This document shows positions 5,851 through 6,624 of a stretch of 6,624 bases of DNA, piece by piece. The translations under genes and the position numbers were made by a program. Each line of letters opens with the position of its first letter. Position 1 is the stretch's first letter. The notes under the pieces are model-generated. The model was not told the origin of the DNA, did no database searches, and saw only the letters and a list, made by a program, of their open reading frames with translations. The stretch spans positions 1 through 6,624 of the forward strand of contig SLCI01000185.1 of assembly GCA_007125875.1 (NCBI GenBank), written 5' to 3'. This DNA is from Kiritimatiellia bacterium (GTDB lineage: Bacteria; Verrucomicrobiota; Kiritimatiellia; SLAD01).

Positions 5851-6624
5851 ATGGAAGAGATCTTAAATCAAATGCTTCCGCACGAGCGGCTCGACATTTA
5901 TCAGCTCTATTTAAGAACAACCAGCAGATGCAGCGATATTGAATCGCCCGCGGTGGGTCAAAGAGTTGTTTTTGGCCACCTAGAACGAGCGACAGAAAGC
6001 ATCGGAATCAATTTGATACGGGGGAACAGCCAGCCCGCGGGCTCACCTACTCGCGCAAACTATTTAGACATAGCGATTGGCTCTGCGCATGAATGCGCAT
6101 CTTGTCTAGATATTTGCCTAGCGCAATATGTCATAACGAAAGAAGTTCACGAATCGATTACAGATGATTTTTGGCGTATACGCGGGATGCTATTAGGAAT
6201 GAAACGAATCCGCCAATCTTCTTTCAAAGAGACACAGTCGCCTTATGGGAAGCCTGGCTTTCCCTTTGCACAGCTTGAGATGTACCGATTATCACTTGAG
6301 TTCATTCGTTGGATATATGACTTTCTGGCGGAATCCAAAATAGCTTCTCGCATACAGCATCGCTTAGACAAGAGCTCGACCGGAACCGCTCTAAATATAG
6401 CGGAGGGGCATGGACGAACTTCAACAGCAGACCAGAATCGGTTTATGAAGGTTGCGCAGGATCATGCCTATCAGGGCATCTTGCTACTGGACTTAATAGC
6501 TGCCAGAGATAGCAACCTTGCGATCCAATCAGCAGAGGGGAAAAGCCTTCAATCCAGAATCATTGCGATGCTTAATGCCTGGCGTGAGAGTAATACGACA
6601 AGGGTCGACGATAGCGGTCGACGA
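5851..6624 (+). CDS. Tandem four-helix-bundle protein (S23 / 23S rRNA intervening-sequence-like), 3' end beyond window
   Basis: An uninterrupted frame of 258 codons runs from the ATG to the window edge without a stop. The product appears to contain two copies of the small four-helix-bundle fold of the 23S rRNA intervening-sequence protein family (TIGR02436-like), which also includes the Avd proteins of diversity-generating retroelements. The first copy spans about 11-124. Its helix-2 end reads NLIRGN (54-59) and helix 3 contains YLDIAIGSAHECASCLDI (71-88). The second copy spans about 137-247. It carries the better-preserved signature LNIAEGHGR (181-189), then RFMKVAQDHAYQGILLLDLI (197-216). 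Family members are usually single copies of about 110-130 residues, so this is a fusion or internal duplication. Members form oligomers and are basic or RNA-associated in some cases, but their cellular role is mostly unknown. GC is about 47.5%, well below the preceding genes, and AGA, ATA, CTA and TTA codons are frequent, which suggests a different origin. The C-terminus RVDDSGRR is encoded by the GGTCGACGA repeats. Confidence 0.8.
   Translation, partial: MEEILNQMLPHERLDIYQLYLRTTSRCSDIESPAVGQRVVFGHLERATESIGINLIRGNSQPAGSPTRANYLDIAIGSAHECASCLDICLAQYVITKEVHESITDDFWRIRGMLLGMKRIRQSSFKETQSPYGKPGFPFAQLEMYRLSLEFIRWIYDFLAESKIASRIQHRLDKSSTGTALNIAEGHGRTSTADQNRFMKVAQDHAYQGILLLDLIAARDSNLAIQSAEGKSLQSRIIAMLNAWRESNTTRVDDSGRR
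6603..6624. repeat. Tandem GGTCGACGA copies at the right edge
   Basis: GGTCGACGA occurs at 6603-6611 and 6616-6624, 13 bases apart, inside the end of the visible reading frame. The second is the last part of the 12-bp repeat AGCGGTCGACGA (6613-6624) shared with 5807-5818. The window ends within the repeat, so its full length is unknown. If TAG follows the second copy as it follows the first, it would stop the reading frame immediately after the window. Confidence 0.55.

Noticed and set aside
5851..6624. Location of the four-helix-bundle gene within a 23S rRNA intervening sequence
   Set aside because: The upstream neighbour is a protein-coding efflux operon and no rRNA sequence is visible on either side in the window.

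Overview
The window looks like chromosomal DNA from a Gram-negative bacterium of moderately high GC. Sampled lines of the efflux genes are about 58-65% GC. A diderm envelope is implied by a lipoprotein periplasmic adaptor and a full-length RND pump. The 6-phosphofructokinase is of the plant/trypanosomatid-like type, and a tandem four-helix-bundle (23S rRNA intervening-sequence-like) protein follows the pump. This mix would fit a PVC-group or similar deep-branching Gram-negative lineage, but that placement is inference and no marker in the window fixes the taxon.

Layout, all genes on the + strand. Positions 1-120 are a leader with a hairpin and a weak possible promoter. Positions 121-1416 encode an ATP-type 6-phosphofructokinase. 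A 77-bp gap with a plausible promoter follows. Positions 1494-2627 encode an AcrA/MexA-like lipoprotein adaptor. Positions 2627-5731 encode an AcrB/MexB-like RND transporter whose ATG overlaps the adaptor stop codon by one base. Positions 5732-5850 are a 119-bp spacer dense in short direct and inverted repeats. Positions 5851-6624 are an open reading frame that runs off the window end. It encodes two fused copies of the four-helix-bundle S23/IVP fold.

The adaptor and transporter form one translationally coupled efflux operon. They would act as the inner-membrane and periplasmic parts of a tripartite pump. No outer-membrane channel gene and no local regulator are present, so the channel must be supplied from elsewhere. 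The phosphofructokinase is a glycolytic housekeeping enzyme with no evident link to efflux.

The most unusual part is the right end. The last gene is clearly lower in GC (about 47.5% by hand count). It contains an internal domain duplication and is bracketed by an exact 12-bp direct repeat (5807-5818 and 6613-6624). An imperfect palindrome lies directly before its ribosome binding site. This looks like an acquired cassette or a locus built by duplication. Nothing in the window proves mobility.
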